DNA from: Ochotona curzoniae
Taxonomy: Eukaryota; Chordata; Mammalia; Lagomorpha; Ochotonidae
Direction of reading: 5' to 3'
Assembly (NCBI RefSeq): GCF_017591425.1
Contig: NW_024467106.1
Coordinates: 27,704,501 to 27,768,500 of the forward strand
Length of the DNA: 64,000 bases
In this document: positions 34,395 through 47,600 of the stretch, piece by piece
Layout of the letters: every line of letters starts with the position of its first letter
Position numbering within the stretch: the first letter of the stretch is position 1
The notes under the pieces: model-generated
Seen by the model: only the letters and a program-made list of their open reading frames with translations
Database searches by the model: none
What the model was told of the DNA's origin: nothing
Program-made: the position numbers and the translations under genes

Positions 34395-34746
34395 AAATTA
34401 TAACACCTACGGCCGATGCTGTTGCATGGTAAGCTGACTCACCATCTGTGGCACTAGTATTCCATAGGAGTACCGGTTCAAGTCCCGGTTGCTCTGCTGC
34501 CAATTCAGTTCCCTCCTAATGCGCCTGGGGAGGCAGCAGAAGATGGTCCAGGTGCTTTGGTCCCTGCTATGCACATAGAAGACCCAAAGGAAGATCAGGC
34601 TCCTGGTTTTAGCCTGGTCAGCCCTGCCTGTTGAGGCCATTTGGGCAGTGAACCAGCAGCTGAAGGATATCTTGCTCTCCCTTAATCCCTGCCTCTCACT
34701 CTCTCTCTGTAACTCTACCTTTCAAAAAAAGAAATTATAATACCTA
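34395..34746 (+). mobile_element. C-SINE with diverged target-site duplication
   Basis: The element is about 34410-34731. The flanks AAATTATAACACCTA (34395) and AAATTATAATACCTA (34732) are duplicates with one mismatch. It has the GTTCAAGTCCCGG B-box-like motif and CTCTGTAACTCTACCTTTC 3' domain. Confidence 0.9.
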
Positions 34747-36129
34747 TTCTGATTGCCTTTCCTCAGTCACCTATAGCCCATCTTTATAAGGAAGGAACAA
34801 AACAAACAAAGGAAAAGAAAAACGCAAGCATCCAATGAGATTTCTTTTCTCCCCTTTACACAAAACCTCCCACAGCCAACTGCTGCCTCTACTTTCTTCT
34901 ACATTGGTCTACTCAGTGTCCGCCCTCTCCACCTGCACACAGCACAGTGCTCTAGGCCTGGGATACCAACCGCCACATCCAGGTGCTCTTACAAGGGGTG
35001 TCACCAGGATTCCTGGGCCCTGGGGGTGGGAGGCTGAGAAGCTCTCGCCCAACAACCCAGAGCTTCCCTGTGAAGAAGCACCAGCCTTGCCCACTGCAAT
35101 TCTGGGACTTTTAATCCCAGGAATCTACTTGTAAAAGTTGGGTCTGCCCAACTTCTTTTTCTGCAGAGAAGATAACTGACGGTCAGGGAGGGAGCTCCAC
35201 AGATTCATGGCCAGAGACGTCAGGTAGCAGCATTTGGGCAAGGCTGGAGAGAGACTCAGACTCTGAGTCAGGAGCCAGCATGCTCCCCCTTCCACAGCCC
35301 TGTCCATTGTAGCCAGCTGGAGAGTAGGCACAGGGAGGCAGCCTGCAGAGCAGAACGCCCTCAGCCTGGGACAGAGCCAGGTTCAGATACAGCCTTTGCC
35401 TTTTATCCAACACATGGTCCCAGGGCACATGACTTGCTGATGATAGACATTCCCACCATTTCCCAAGGTTGCTTAAAGGAACAAAAGATCTGCAAGGAGT
35501 TTCCTTCCCTGGCCACCAGGGACCCCAGATGTGCAAGGGAGGATGGGTGTGCAGGTGCCGGACCACAAGCCCGTGGCCACCAGCTTGACCACACAGACAG
35601 TCAAGCCACGGATCCGGAAGAAGCCCATGTGAAGCCAATTGCACCCTCAGCACTGTCCCACGGCATGGTGCACTGGGGGGTGAGCTGGCCTGGAGCCACC
35701 TGTGCTCAGAGCCGTGCTTGGACCTCTTGGCTCATCTCCCCTTGGCCACCAGCAAAACAGCCACCTGCTCTGGAGGCCACCAAGGAGGACAGGGGAGAAG
35801 CCATGGAGCCAAGACAAACAGGCCTTGCAGCTTCCAGGGGCTTGTCCTGAGATGGCTCCGCACTGGGCAGGAAGCAGGGTGGAGGCCACAGCTGATGGGA
35901 GTAGGAAGACACCCCATCATCCTGGAGGCCAGACCCCTGGGGAGCTGGGGGCTGGTCCCAGAGCTCTGGACCCAGGACCCTTGGAAGGAGTCCTTTCTTC
36001 CCCACAATTAATAATCCCTATCTCATAGTACCAGATGCATAGCTTCAGTAACACCAGGTTGCTAAGATGTTGATCAAACTGTCACACACAGTGGTAGCTA
36101 CTGCATCTCTAATGATGAGCACTAGCCTA

Positions 36130-36360
36130 TTTCTCCATGCAATGGTTATTGGAAACTCCAAGGGTCCTGAAGACTGCTGCCCCTTCACACCTTCCAAGCT
36201 GTTTCTGCCACCTGAGTGTGCTCCCCCTTTCCAAAGCCCAGCTTCAATGCCATTCCTAATTCCGAAAGTCTTCCTGTATACCTCCACGAGGTGCTCTGGA
36301 CATCCTAGCACCTGCCCTTGGCCCTGCACCCTATTAGGTCTTATATTCCTTGAGTTGGTT
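36130..36360 (+). repeat. L2-like remnant
   Basis: CAATGCCATTCCTAATTCCG, AAAGTCTTCCTGTATACCTCC and CTTATATTCCTTGAGTTGG follow the L2 3' pattern. Confidence 0.4.
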
Positions 36361-37624
36361 CCCAGCCCTCCCTGCCACCCCAACCACCAGTCCCTGGTCT
36401 GAGCAGATGTGAAGGAAGCATTTGCTGGTTGTCCTGAGTTCCCATCTTGGAGTCTGGGGCCCTGGGTACAGTCATTGAGGTGAGCTCCAGGCAGATTGTC
36501 AACCGTGACCTCACTGCATGTTTGTCCATCCCCTGGGGGCCCTCCTGGGAGATACACAGCTGTAGGGCCAGGAAGAGGCTCTGGCCAATCTCTGGGGGAG
36601 CCCCAACTCCATCAGACTGCACCTGTGCCCCAGGGCCAGTTGAGCCCCCTCCCCAATTCAGGTCTCCTCATCTGCACCTTGGGGAGCTCAACAAGAGGGA
36701 CTCGTAGAGCCCTGCCCCTTGGGGACACAGCCTGCATGTCTTCTCTGCTCCCATGGGGTGCCTAGAAGAAAAGCTGTTGATCTAGGTGATGGTCAGCTGG
36801 CAAGCTGTTCAGGCCACTCCCTAGCTCCATCACCTTTCATGGCTCCCCAGTGAAGTCTCACTCTGTGTCACCCCTTCGTTCACTACCCCTTCACTCGGAC
36901 TCATCCCTCCCCATCTTCTCCCAGGAGATCCCCTACTCCCTACACACATTTATCCCACATTCAGCACCATCACCCCCTACCCCACCATAAACACTCCAGA
37001 GGACTTAGCCCAGGGCAGGCACTCAGGTGGCTTGGAGGAAGGGAACAGACACTCCCTGTGGCCTCACTGTCCTCAAGTAACCTTGATCCAGACTTGGGAG
37101 CCCAATTCTGGGGCACCTGCCCCCACCACTGGCCACAGGAAGGAGAAATCAGAGGACTTCAGGGATGGACTGGACAGAGGAAAATCTGAGCAGTGACCAC
37201 AGGGTGCGACTCCTCCCCAGGGTGCAGAGCTGGTTTCCATGGAAACCAGGGCTGACTCTTAGTGATGGAGTAACAAACAGGGTCCACAATTCAGGTTTTC
37301 CTTCCACGGAAAGCAGGGAAATCTAGCCAAAGCAGGGAACAAGGGAGCCCTCAGCTCTGGCCTCCTCATTGCCACAGGCTCTCCCCCATCCTGCCCATCC
37401 CTTCCTGGCCAGCCTCCATCTCCCCTTCTAGGCAATAAACCCGGTCAACATTTACATCTACTTCCAGGCTGACCTCCCTCAGGCTCTGTGTCTGACTGTG
37501 CATGGCTCCAGTGCCCAGTGTTCACCTTTATTAGCACTGAAGGCCTGAAGGAGCCGAGGTGCATCCTTGGCACTCTGGTTGCAGAGATGTGGGGTCCCAC
37601 AGAGAAGGGAGAAGAGGGATGGGG

Positions 37625-37705
37625 AGGCGGGGTGGTACTGGGGCCTCTGTACGCAGCAGCGGCCTCTAGCGGCCACGCAGCGGCCACTGCGCCTCTTCAG
37701 CGCTG
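37625..37705. other. Small CpG cluster outside any SINE
   Basis: Eight CpGs occur in about 80 nt (CGCAGCAGCGGCC, AGCGGCCACGCAGCGG, TGCGCC, AGCGCTG) within otherwise CpG-poor sequence. There is no SINE homology. It is too short for a CpG island. Confidence 0.5.
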
Positions 37706-39730
37706 GGAAGGCTGGGGGGCTATGAGCAGCACTGAGTTTGCAGGTGACAATGGAGAACCCAGGTGTCAGCAGTGGAGTGGTGATCAGGGGTTTGCAGTGA
37801 ATACAAGAGAGCATGCCTGAAATCACGCAGTGCTCTGAGGTCAACCCAGGACTAGACTCCAGTCGCCTACCTCCTATCCTCTGGTACCTCCCTAACACCT
37901 GCTACCTGGAAAAGGCCAAAGGGACCCTCCCAGCATCTCTCCCAGGTCCGTCCATGTCTAAAAACAGCTGAAGCCTTTGGTCAGCGTCCATGAGGACACA
38001 TGAGCTCCTTGTTCCTGGGGACCAGATCTTGGGGATTCCAAATGACCACATACTTACTGGCTATGGCATGGGACTGGAGCCTGCAGATTCGGAGTATGGA
38101 GGGTCAGATGGCTGATGCCTGCCCTTGGGAACCCAGCAGGGCCTCCCTGTTGTGAGTTTACCTGCCTCAGCCCCTGGGGAGAAAAGAAGTTCCCAGGCCC
38201 TGTCTTCTGTCACCTGCAGCATGAGCTGGGCCCTCTCCTCTTCTCAGGCCAGGCTGCCTCGACTCTGTCCTTTCCACACCCGCTGGACACCCGTGCCCAG
38301 AGGTTGGTCCGTGGGCACTCTGCCCACATAGAAATCAGATGTGCCCTCATCCACAGGTCAGCAGGAGTCTGCTTACCCATCTCCACTGCTGGGGGTGGGG
38401 GATGGGGGATCAGATCCCACCATGGCAACCCTAACAGTGGCAGGACCATTCTAAGTCTTCAGAAGTTCCTTCCAGGTTGCACTGACAGACTCTGCCACCA
38501 TCAAGAGCATTCTCCTTCTTGTCCAACCCTCAAACTGTAGGCTGGGAATGAGCCCTTCCTCCCAAAGCCCTTGCCAGGCCCAAGCACCCAGAGTCCTGCA
38601 CCCTGCTCATCTCCTGTCTACTTTGGCTTTCCTAACTGTCCTTCCCCATGGCTGCCCTCAAGCCCATGGCCCTGAGACCTGGAAAAAACAATCAGTAGTT
38701 CAGTTCTGCTTACAGACATCTGTGGCCTGTCCAGGAGCAGAGAGCACCATGTCCAGAAAACGTCATAGCTCTCAACCCAGCAGGGAGCTCAGCCGTGCCC
38801 AGGCTGGGGTCTACGGGGGCTCTACATGCAACCTGACTCCCTTCCTGAGGTAAAGAAACACAACACAATTCATGTCACTGGGGCATCTGTACCCGGCATA
38901 GATGCCCGAGGTTCTTAGAAAAACCTACCACCCAATGTATTTCTTAGAAGAAGGACTGTTTGCCTGCCAGGGGAAAAAAATCTTGGATCAACTTTGAAAG
39001 GAGACCTGGCTTGGCAACAATCAAAGACCCCATTTTTCTGAGCTACAGAAGCACATTTTTCTTCAAGTAAACTTAGTACGCCTCCTTCTCCTTTCCGGTT
39101 TTCATATATAGCATAGGAATTTTCCTGTTCAATGAACTCACTGTGTGAGCACTCTCTCTCTCTCCCCTCTGCACTAAACCAAAGGGTTATAGCTTTGTCT
39201 CCCCTGCCAGGCACCCAGCCCAGTGGAGAGACCCAGTAGGAATGAATCCTCATCCATCCCACCCTCTCTGGCTTCCAAAGCGCCCTGTCACCTGTTCCTT
39301 CGCCCAAGAGGAGAAGCCAGGCAGGGGCCATGCTCAGTGTTCAGAGAGGCCAAGTACCTTGCTCAGGGCCCTTGTGCAGGAGGAGCAAACACTGAAGACC
39401 AAAGCCAGGCTCTCTGCTCCTTCCAGCCCACTGCCTCCCGGCTTGCCTTGTGGCTCTACCCAGCACACGTGCATCCCTCTGTGTGCCCATCTCCCTCACT
39501 CAGCCCTTTACCTGGACGCCCTCCTCCACCTGCCTCCTAGTATCGGTGCCCTCATTTCTCACCTCCATAGGCAGGAACTCCTGGGCACAGGCAGCTCATC
39601 TCTCAGTGCCCAGTGCCAGGACAGAGCCTGGCAAGGGTGGCCTACAGGTGAACTGAATGACTACAAATGGAAGTACTGGCAGCTAAACCCTGCTGCACAG
39701 CAAGAACAATTCGAAGAATATCCCATATTG

Positions 39731-40040
39731 GGGCCAGCATTGTGAGCACAGTGGGTTAAGCCACTGTCTGTGATGCCCACAACTGCTATGAGTACTGCAG
39801 TGAATTCTAGCTGTTTCACCTCTGACTCAGCTCCCTGTTGATACACCTGGAAAAGTAGCAGAAGATGATCCTTGTGCTTGGGCCCTGGTCATCCATGTAA
39901 GGGACCCAGATGGAGTTCCTGGCAGATGGTTCAGCTCTGACTGGCATGGAATGAGCCAGCAGATGGAAGAGATCTTTCTTTCCCCTTTCTGTCTCTCTTT
40001 ATCTCTGTATCTCTGCCTTTCAAATAAATAAATCCTAAAA
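39731..40040 (+). mobile_element. C-SINE, old
   Basis: GGGGCCAGCATTGTGAGCAC, GTTAAGCCACTGTCTG, the CT-rich domain and CTGCCTTTCAAATAAATAAA tail are clear. Confidence 0.9.
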
Positions 40041-40324
40041 GAAATTTTCTCACCCACCAGGTTGCCTCCACACTTGACACTCCATGGGGTAGGCAATATC
40101 ATTACTCTTATTTACAGACCAAAAAACTACAGCTTCGAGAAGTGCTCACTGATCCCAGGCCGTGACGTTAGTAGGTGATTAGAGCCCGGCCTCAGATGGA
40201 CCCGAATGGATGGTCTGAACATTCTGAATGCAGTCATAAGGTATCTGACTCATGCAGGAAGCTTTGACAAGTCAGAGAATTCTAGGGCCTGGCTTGGGGG
40301 AGTCAAATGTTGTCTTCCAGTTTG

Positions 40325-40480
40325 ACATCCAATGGACCTGAACTTAAGTCCTGGGTCTGCCACTCGTGATTGTATGACCTTGAGCCAGACACTTCACCCC
40401 TCTTAGCACCTAACCTGTATATAGGGTGGCAAGGGGACCTGCCTCACAGCACTACGGTAGGGACACGTGAGCACCACGCT
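40325..40480 (+). repeat. MIR-like element
   Basis: GTCCTGGGTCTGCCACTCG, TGTATGACCTTGAGCCAG and ACACTTCACCCCTCTTAGC follow the MIR core in sense orientation. Confidence 0.65.
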
Positions 40481-41358
40481 CAATGCATGCTCTGGTGCAG
40501 AGTGACACTCAGCACATGGCCCGAGTCCTTGCTCAGCATTCCCAAGCTCCCAATGCCTGTTGTCTCGGCTCAGCCCCATCCACCCCTCCAGCTGTTAGCC
40601 AGGAAGGAAGGATTGCAGCTGGATTAATGAGCCCATAGACACAGAAGATACAGGGGCTTAGCCCAGGGAAAGCATGGAACAATTCCCTTATTCGTGCCTG
40701 GGTCTACTCCTTACCTATCACACATACACAGAAGCACACGTATATACACACACACATGAACACACACTAGACCATGGGACCACACAGCATGGGCAGCATC
40801 CAAACCTCAGCAAGAACATGAGGGTCTTGCTGTCTGCCTCAAAAGGGCCTTTGAGCCCCTCCTTCATCCTCTGCAAACCTCAGTTCCAGGAACCCATGGA
40901 CAGAGGCAGTCCATGGGCTAGGTGGCACGCTGGAGGATAGCAGGTGTGGGCAGCTGTGAGCAGCTGGGCCTCTGGGAAGGGTTTGGCATTGCACTCAGGT
41001 CCTGGTCTCCGGACCGTATGGGGAACAAAGGCCCTTTGAGTGGGTCCAGGCAGGGCTCCTGTTCCCCAGGCTGACATTAACCCAAGTGAGTCACCGCCCC
41101 GCCCACAGGCAGCTCGGGTTGGGGGGAAGTGTGCAGAATGTCTTCCAAACATTGCTGGGCTCAGTGTGTGTTCAAAGGGGACAAGAACCCACAGTGGACA
41201 GGGCATGTAGGGCCTGTGTGGAGGGCTAGATCGCAGGGCTCCAGGGGCATTGCCAGAGCTAGGGATGGGCCACGAGCCATGAGAGAAGCCCTGTCCCTGG
41301 GCCACCTAATAATGCACATACACACATTCACACTCACCACTGGCTGTTCACACACATC

Positions 41359-41490
41359 AGGGCACTCCACAAAGCTCAAGGAAAAAAAATGAATGAAAAG
41401 AGAAATTCATCTCAGTGCAGAAATGTTGAGTTCCATGCTAAAATGTTTTCATAATACACACTGTCCATGAATTTTCTCGAGGACCTCTTG
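41359..41490. mobile_element. Mariner-like inverted-repeat element
   Basis: The left end GGGCACTCCACAAAGCTCAAG and right end CATGAATTTTCTCGAGGACC are diverged versions of the terminal repeats at 3553-3775, with an AT-rich interior containing TTTTCATAATACACACTG. Confidence 0.4.
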
Positions 41491-42107
41491 TACATTCCTC
41501 ACAAACGTGTGTAGCGTTACACTCACACTTGTGACCACACACACATACACTTGTATAGACATGGCACATACTCTCATGTCCACTGGTTTATGAACCTTCA
41601 CTCACACCCAGTCCAGACTTACACACTCACTCACGCTCACACATCAACAACTTGGACCTAATCTATGACATGGGGACTCAATCCTGGTCACGTTTGAAGA
41701 TGAAGTTCAGTGGCTGAACTCAGCCAGCAGACCCAGCCCTTCCGCATTACCACCTGCCGTGGAAGCTGGGGGCACAGTCAGGGCACCTGTCACCTGGTGT
41801 GGGGAATGCAGTAGGACCCCCACATTCCCTTCTGCCTCCCTTCACTGGCCTGGAACCCTGTCCACCACACACAGAGTTTCAACGTCCCCAACAAGGGCAC
41901 TGTTTTCACATTGTCCTGCTGTGCCTTCCCATTCAACCTAGCATGCCAGACTTGACAAGATGCCACGCCCCAAGGCAATGCTAGAAGCAGTCAATATGCA
42001 AAGGCAGCTGACACACTGTGTATGTATGTGAACACGCACGGCAAGGCTGGTGTCCATCTGCCCCTGGCCTTGGGCAGATTCAGGGTACTCAGTGCCTCAC
42101 TGACATG

Positions 42108-42168
42108 GCAGTAGCCCTCAACCCTGGCTGTGCTTCAGAACTGCCTGGAGAGAATTGTTAAATAGGAA
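42108..42168 (+). repeat. MER5A-like remnant
   Basis: GTAGCCCTCAACCCTGGCTG then TTCAGAACTGCCTGGAGAG match the MER5A 5' half loosely; a GAA-rich tract interrupts it. Confidence 0.4.
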
Positions 42169-42232
42169 AAAAGAAGAAGACAAAGAAGGAGAAGGAGAAG
42201 AAGGAGGAGGAGGAGAAAGAAGAAGAAAAAAA
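42169..42232. repeat. (GAA)n/(GGA)n purine tract
   Basis: AAGAAGAAGACAAAGAAGG leading into GGAGAAG and GGAGGA repeats, mostly purine. Confidence 0.9.
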
Positions 42233-42384
42233 ATTGCTACCCTAGGCTCAGGCCACAGGCACCCTAAGTGTTGATTGAGCCAGTTAAGGCTTGGCCCAGG
42301 CATGGGAGTCTGCACACACACTCACGCGGTGTTAATCCAAACACATGGACTCTTCACACTTCCACCTCCACCCCATTTCTTGAT

Positions 42385-42480
42385 TCTGATTTACAGGCAT
42401 AGGAACAGCAGCCCAGAGAAGCTGAGTCCCTTGCCCAAGAACACACAGCACTCAAGTCCCTGAAGTGGCGATTTCAAACA
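42385..42480 (-). repeat. MIR-like remnant
   Basis: CAGCCCAGAGAAGCTGAGTCC and CTTGCCCAAGAACACACAGC are typical antisense MIR. Confidence 0.5.
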
Positions 42481-42854
42481 CTCATCTGTCCTGCAGGAGG
42501 GTCTTTGTCCACACGTTCTCCTCTCTGGGAAGGCCACTGCAGCCCCAACAAGACCCCCAATGGCCTGGCCCTCCAGGAACCCAGACACAACGGCCTTTCT
42601 ACTCCCTTGGCCCTGCCCGTGCCACCCGCAGCTCAGTGTCACCCTGCAGCACTGGGTTACCTGCCCGCTGTGGGCATGGAGGCCACTGACAACAAGAGGC
42701 AGCTTCAGCTGGGCTGCATCCTCCATCCAGTTGTGGGAGTGCAGGAGCCCTGGCACGACTGGCCACTGTGCTCCACCTGGCTGACCTGCTGCTCCTCCAG
42801 AGCGAGAACGAGTCTCCTGAGCCAGCAGGTCCCAGAGAGACTTAGCTCACTCTG

Positions 42855-42945
42855 GCATCTAAGCCCTGCTCTCAGCATTTTCTCAAAGCTGTGTAACTCA
42901 GAACAAGATTATTTGCCTCTCTGAATCTCAATTTCCTACCTTAAA
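42855..42945 (+). repeat. MIR-like remnant
   Basis: GTGTAACTCAGAACAAGATT and TTTGCCTCTCTGAATCTCAAT resemble the MIR core. Confidence 0.5.
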
Positions 42946-42954
42946 AATTTGTAC

Positions 42955-43213
42955 TTAATTTATTTTACCGGAGAGAGCGAGATCTCCAATCTACTGGTTC
43001 ATTCTCCAAAGGCACATAACAGTCAAGGTTACATCAAGCCAGAGTTATGAGTCTGGAACTAACTCTAGGGACCCAGCTACTTGAACCATCACCTGCTGCC
43101 TCCCAGGCATCAGGTGGGTATCAGCAGGGAGCTGGAATTAAAGGTTCTCTCATATTGGATGGAGTCCTCCTCCTAAGAGGCAATTTCACCACTGAACCCA
43201 ACACTTGCTGCCA
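42955..43213 (-). mobile_element. C-SINE, old, antisense
   Basis: TTATTTTACCGGAGAGAGCG, CTGGTTCATTCTCCAAA, CAGCAGGGAGCTGGAATTAA and CATATTGGATGG are in reverse C-SINE order. Confidence 0.75.
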
Positions 43214-43844
43214 CTTCTACCCACTGGATACAGGAATGATGCAACCTGCTCAGGACCTGGTTTTAAACCTGAGTTGTCATACACAAAGCTCATGACCTAA
43301 AAATACGTGTGTTTAACAAAGCTCGATGCCTGCTAGAATTATTGGTGAGATTGGCCTTCCTCTCACTTAAGAAGAAGTATCTGGAATTGCCACAAAAGCT
43401 AGCTGTGTACAGTGTTCCCTCAGAGCTTCAGCTTTCTCTCCTGCAAAATGGGGTGATGGAACCTCTCTTTTAGATTGCAGTTAGGGTCAAGGACAGTTCT
43501 GCATGGGAAAATGCTGTGTCCAGCACAGTTTGCCCTGATCAGCAACAGTGAACACAGGCAGAGGGTCCCAGGGAGGGATCTAGGGTCCAGGAGCGGTGTT
43601 TTCCTCAGATTCATGAAATGTGATCTCGCCATCACCCAGCCAACATGGCTTCCTGAGCAGAAATCCCTGTCCCAGCCTGGGAAAAGGCTGAGCCCAGGAG
43701 AGCGGAGCCAAGTAGCAGCTGGAGCCTAGGAATTAGCTTACTCCTTCTCCTGCCAGGACAGAGAGCTGTGGATCCAGCTCCACTGCAGCTGTGGAAAGGA
43801 ACAACTCAACGCTGTTCAGAATAACAGCCCCTGTCCCCTTTTGG

Positions 43845-44625
43845 GGGACTCAATGGCGATCCCAGAAAAGACATGTCCATGTCCAAGTCCCCTGCGGCTG
43901 TGATGTCATCTTGTTTGGAAAGTCTTTGCAGAGAGCATTAAGGATCTCAAACTAAGGCAATCAGCCTGCATTAGCTGACTGGGCCTCAAAGCCGCTGACA
44001 AGTGTCCTTCTTACACAGTAGCCCCCGGCATTGGGAGTGTGGGGGAAGATACGACAGATAGGACGGGAAGAGGCAACATGGTCACAGAGGCAGAAATTGC
44101 AGGGATGCAGCCCCCAGGCAAAGGAGGCTGGTGGGGCTGGTGTTGTGGCATAGTGAGTTAAGCCACTTTCTACAACACCAGCATCCCAAATGGGTACCAG
44201 TTCAAGTCCCAGCTGCTCTACTTCCCATTCAGCTCCCTGCTAATGCACCTGGAAAGGAGTGGAAGATAGTTCAAGTGCTTGGGCCCCTGCAACCACATGG
44301 GAGACCCTGAAAAATCTCCTGGCTTCTGTTTGGCCCAGCACTGGCCATTGCAGCCATTTTAAAAGTGACCCAGCAGATGAAAGATCTTTGTCTCCTCCTC
44401 TCTCTTTCTCTTTCCCTCTGTGTCTCTGTAACTCTGGTTTCCGAATAAAACAAAGCTTTAAAGGAGCCAGAAGAGACCAGGAACAGATGCTCCCCTAGAG
44501 CCTGGGAGGGAATGTGACCCTGCCAAGAGCTTGACCTCTGATCTCTGACCTTTGTTTTAAGTCACGTGGTGTGTGGTCATTGTGACAGCAGCCCAGGTCA
44601 CTAATGCGGTACCATGTGCTCATTG
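43845..44625 (+). mobile_element. MLT1-type LTR remnant (ERVL-MaLR), split by a C-SINE
   Basis: CTTGTTTGGAAAGTCTTTGC, GACAAGTGTCCTTCTTACAC, AGGCAGAAATTGCAGGGATG and GTTTTAAGTCACGTGGTGTG follow the order of MLT1 LTRs as remembered. It is non-coding. The C-SINE at 44133-44459 interrupts it and the two halves continue on either side. Confidence 0.6.
44133..44459 (+). mobile_element. C-SINE inside the MLT1-type LTR
   Basis: GGGGCTGGTGTTGTGGCATAG head, GTTCAAGTCCCAGCTGCTC and CGAATAAAACAAAGC tail. The flanks AAAGGAGGCTGG (44120) and AAAGGAGCCAG (44460) look like a diverged target-site duplication. Confidence 0.9.
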
Positions 44626-47600
44626 TGCCATCTAAGGGTGACCAGGGCAGGGTCCTTACCACTCACAGTTACCAAGAGACAAGATGTTCTTAGTACCAAG
44701 GAAGTTTAGGTGCAGGAGGATGCGGACATTCGGTAACAGGCACCATCTGAACTTGGACACAGCAGCCTGGCTTCAGGTTCCCAAGCCCATCTGCTAAACC
44801 AAGACAAAGGGTGCTCCCTTGACCAGTGTGGCAGCAGCATCTGGGGACTGACAGAGATGCTACGTCCTAGCCCAGAGCCACTAAACCAGAGGCTCTGAGG
44901 CAGGCCCAATAGCCAGCCAGCATCCTACCCAGCCCCAGGGTGTGTCTGACACTCATTCAGGTTGGAGCCGCACTGTGCATGGGGTCATGGGGAAGAATAC
45001 AGGAGCAGGCTCCAGGGCTTCCAACAGGAGACAGAATCAAACAAGGCATAGAGTGGAGAGATGCGGCTCCCCTCTGCTCACAGCACAGCCACCAAACCAG
45101 TTCCCAGCCAGACTCATGGGACACTGAGTCTCCTGAGTGATTAGACATTACAGACAGAAAACGGGAATGTCTCAGGGTATGGTGCGAGTGGATGGGAAGC
45201 AGCCAGGTGGCTCTGGTAGAGAAGGAAGGTGGTCCAAGGCCATCTATGGAGCTAAGTAGGTGGGAGAGAGCCTTGGAAGCCCTGCCCAGTGGGCCCAGGA
45301 GTGTTGGGCAATGGCCTGCAGCCAGGACTTCTGTCAGGGGTCTCCATCACAGGTGTCACCCAGGGTAAGTAGAGGAGCCACACCTTCCAAGAAGGCCTGA
45401 GGTCACTGTGTCCCTGGCCCACGTTGGGCTCTGGGGTCTGGAATCATCCAGGGATGGACCCCATCCACTACTGGACTCCAGCACACCGCACGTGAGCGCT
45501 CGGGAAGCTCCAGTCCACTGTAGGTCATTGTTCACCTGCCTTGAGCCCGGCAGGGGGCAGGAGGTATTCTCTGTACCAGGAAAGGTGCATAGGAAGCATC
45601 GGATGGCTATGTGGACACATGGATGAAAACAAATGCCATGTGAGGGAATGAATGAGCTGAGTGCATGGGGGACTTGAAGCCCTTCCCTGCACGCCACACC
45701 CCTGCCATCTGCCATAAAGGATGCTAATGACCATCACAATTGGTACAGCCACATCTCGGGCACCTTCAGCCTAGTTGTGTGCATCATAACATAGAACCTA
45801 CCTGACCCCACTTGAAGGGACAGGTCCTATGGACAAACACACAAAGGCTGGGGTGGGGAGAACCAAGAACTTGTAGACTGAGCAGCTCTCTGCAGGGGCT
45901 GGGCCTGCCTCTCACACCAGCCCCGGCCTGGCTTCTCACCCTTCACACCCAACTCCAGCACCTCCATGTGGAAAGTTCTGCAGACAACTGATGCAGACCT
46001 TTCCCTGACGTGCACTACAGGCATCTGGGAGGCTATTCACAGCCCTTCAGCATGCGAGGGCATGGGCTGGGGGGCACCGAGCAAGATAGGATGGGACAGG
46101 CAGGCTCTCCATACCCTGGGAGCAAAACAGATTCTTGCTGGTCCTCCTGCAGGTGGAGTGACCTTGAAAGAGTGCTGTAGTTCTGAGCCTTTCTAAGTCC
46201 TTCTCCACATGAAGCTTCTCCTGGAGTGTTCCTTGAAACCTCGACTTAGCTGATATGGTATGTCCAATAACATCAAACAGTTGTTCTGCAGCCCAGCCCA
46301 ACACCAGAAGGGGCGGAGGGAGAGAATACACCTCCCCATCATGCACACTCTCTTTCCTGATCCCAATCTGACCTTGCCCACTGCCCAGCAGGCACTGGGC
46401 AGCCCTGTCTGGACTCTGCCCTGGATGAAGGCTAGGATGAAGAACGAGGAGAATCAAGATGATGCTGTTGGTCCCAACTAGTTCTCAGCCTCGTAGAGAG
46501 CGTCAGACACCAAGGTCATGTCCCTGATACTGTGGCCTGAGTTCAGGGTCATGATGAAGGGCAGCGGAAAGTCTACAGGGGTTTACAGGTGGGGGGCCTA
46601 GGCAGGGAACCTGAAGGAGGGAGCAACTGACGTGGGCCTAGAAGGCTCTACAGAAGAGGTCCTGGTGTAGTGGACCAAACATAGGCAAAACATGGGGTTA
46701 GGGTACTAGGGGTATGCCAGCAGCTCCAGGGACAGGAGGTATCAGGTCTTTAGCAATTATGCAACACCAGAGCATAAAGGATGGAAGGATGGTTCTGACA
46801 GATATATAGCTCTAGAAATATTAAACACACCATGCACCCACTCCTTTTGCCTCACTTCAATCTGATGAGTGAGGTGTTGGGGAGGGCAGGGGACAGGGCT
46901 ATGGCTTTCCCATTTCTCAAATAAGCAGACTGAGGCTGCAGGTGAGAGGGACTGCAGAGCTGTCAATGGACTCAGTTGGGACTTTGTAGTTCTTTCAAAC
47001 TCCAGCAGCTTTTGCACCAAGGAGAGGGGAGTCGACAGTGGAGGGTGTTCACCGCTAAGCCATGGAGGCTGATGTGGTAGTGGCCAGGGAGCCAGGCTGC
47101 AGCTGACCATTTTAGGAGGAATCCACCGCTTCATCCTGAGCCTGTGGTGGGCAAGCCCCCTTCCTGCTCCTTGCCAACAAGAGGGTGGGTGCATTCGGGT
47201 GCTGTGGAATGTGGAGCAAAGGCGGGCGGTTGGCAGCAGCAGGAGACATAGTTTCCTGCAGTCTCTCAGCCCTTGGCATGTTATGCCCTAGGCAAAATCA
47301 AGCTGCCCTGGGAACAGCCCAAGGCGGCCCAGCAGAAGAGCTGGTGTGAGCAGCCTGGGCGGAATGAGCTCATGGCTTCGGCAGGCACCGTGAAATCTCG
47401 CCTACTCTGCCCAAGGCTGGTGAGGAATTGGGGCTGGAAGGATGGAGCTCAGAAGAGCCCCAGCTCCATGTCCCATGAGGGGGTGTGCTGCCTTCGTGAC
47501 TGGAGCATGTCATGTGCATTCCTAGCTAAGGCCAGGCACGGAAGGCCCCACACCTAGAGCCTGGCGCATGCTCAGTGCCACAGGTAGGGATGGATGTGCT

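Noticed and set aside
35434..35850. 138-codon plus-strand open frame in the presumed intron
   Set aside because: No domain, no splice context and overlapping long frames on the other strand; it looks like chance in GC-rich DNA.
37445..37687. Minus-strand frame beginning MAAAWPLEAAAAY as a possible signal-peptide exon 1
   Set aside because: It does not resemble the known collagen XV leader, lacks a suitable donor in phase and sits outside any broad CpG island.
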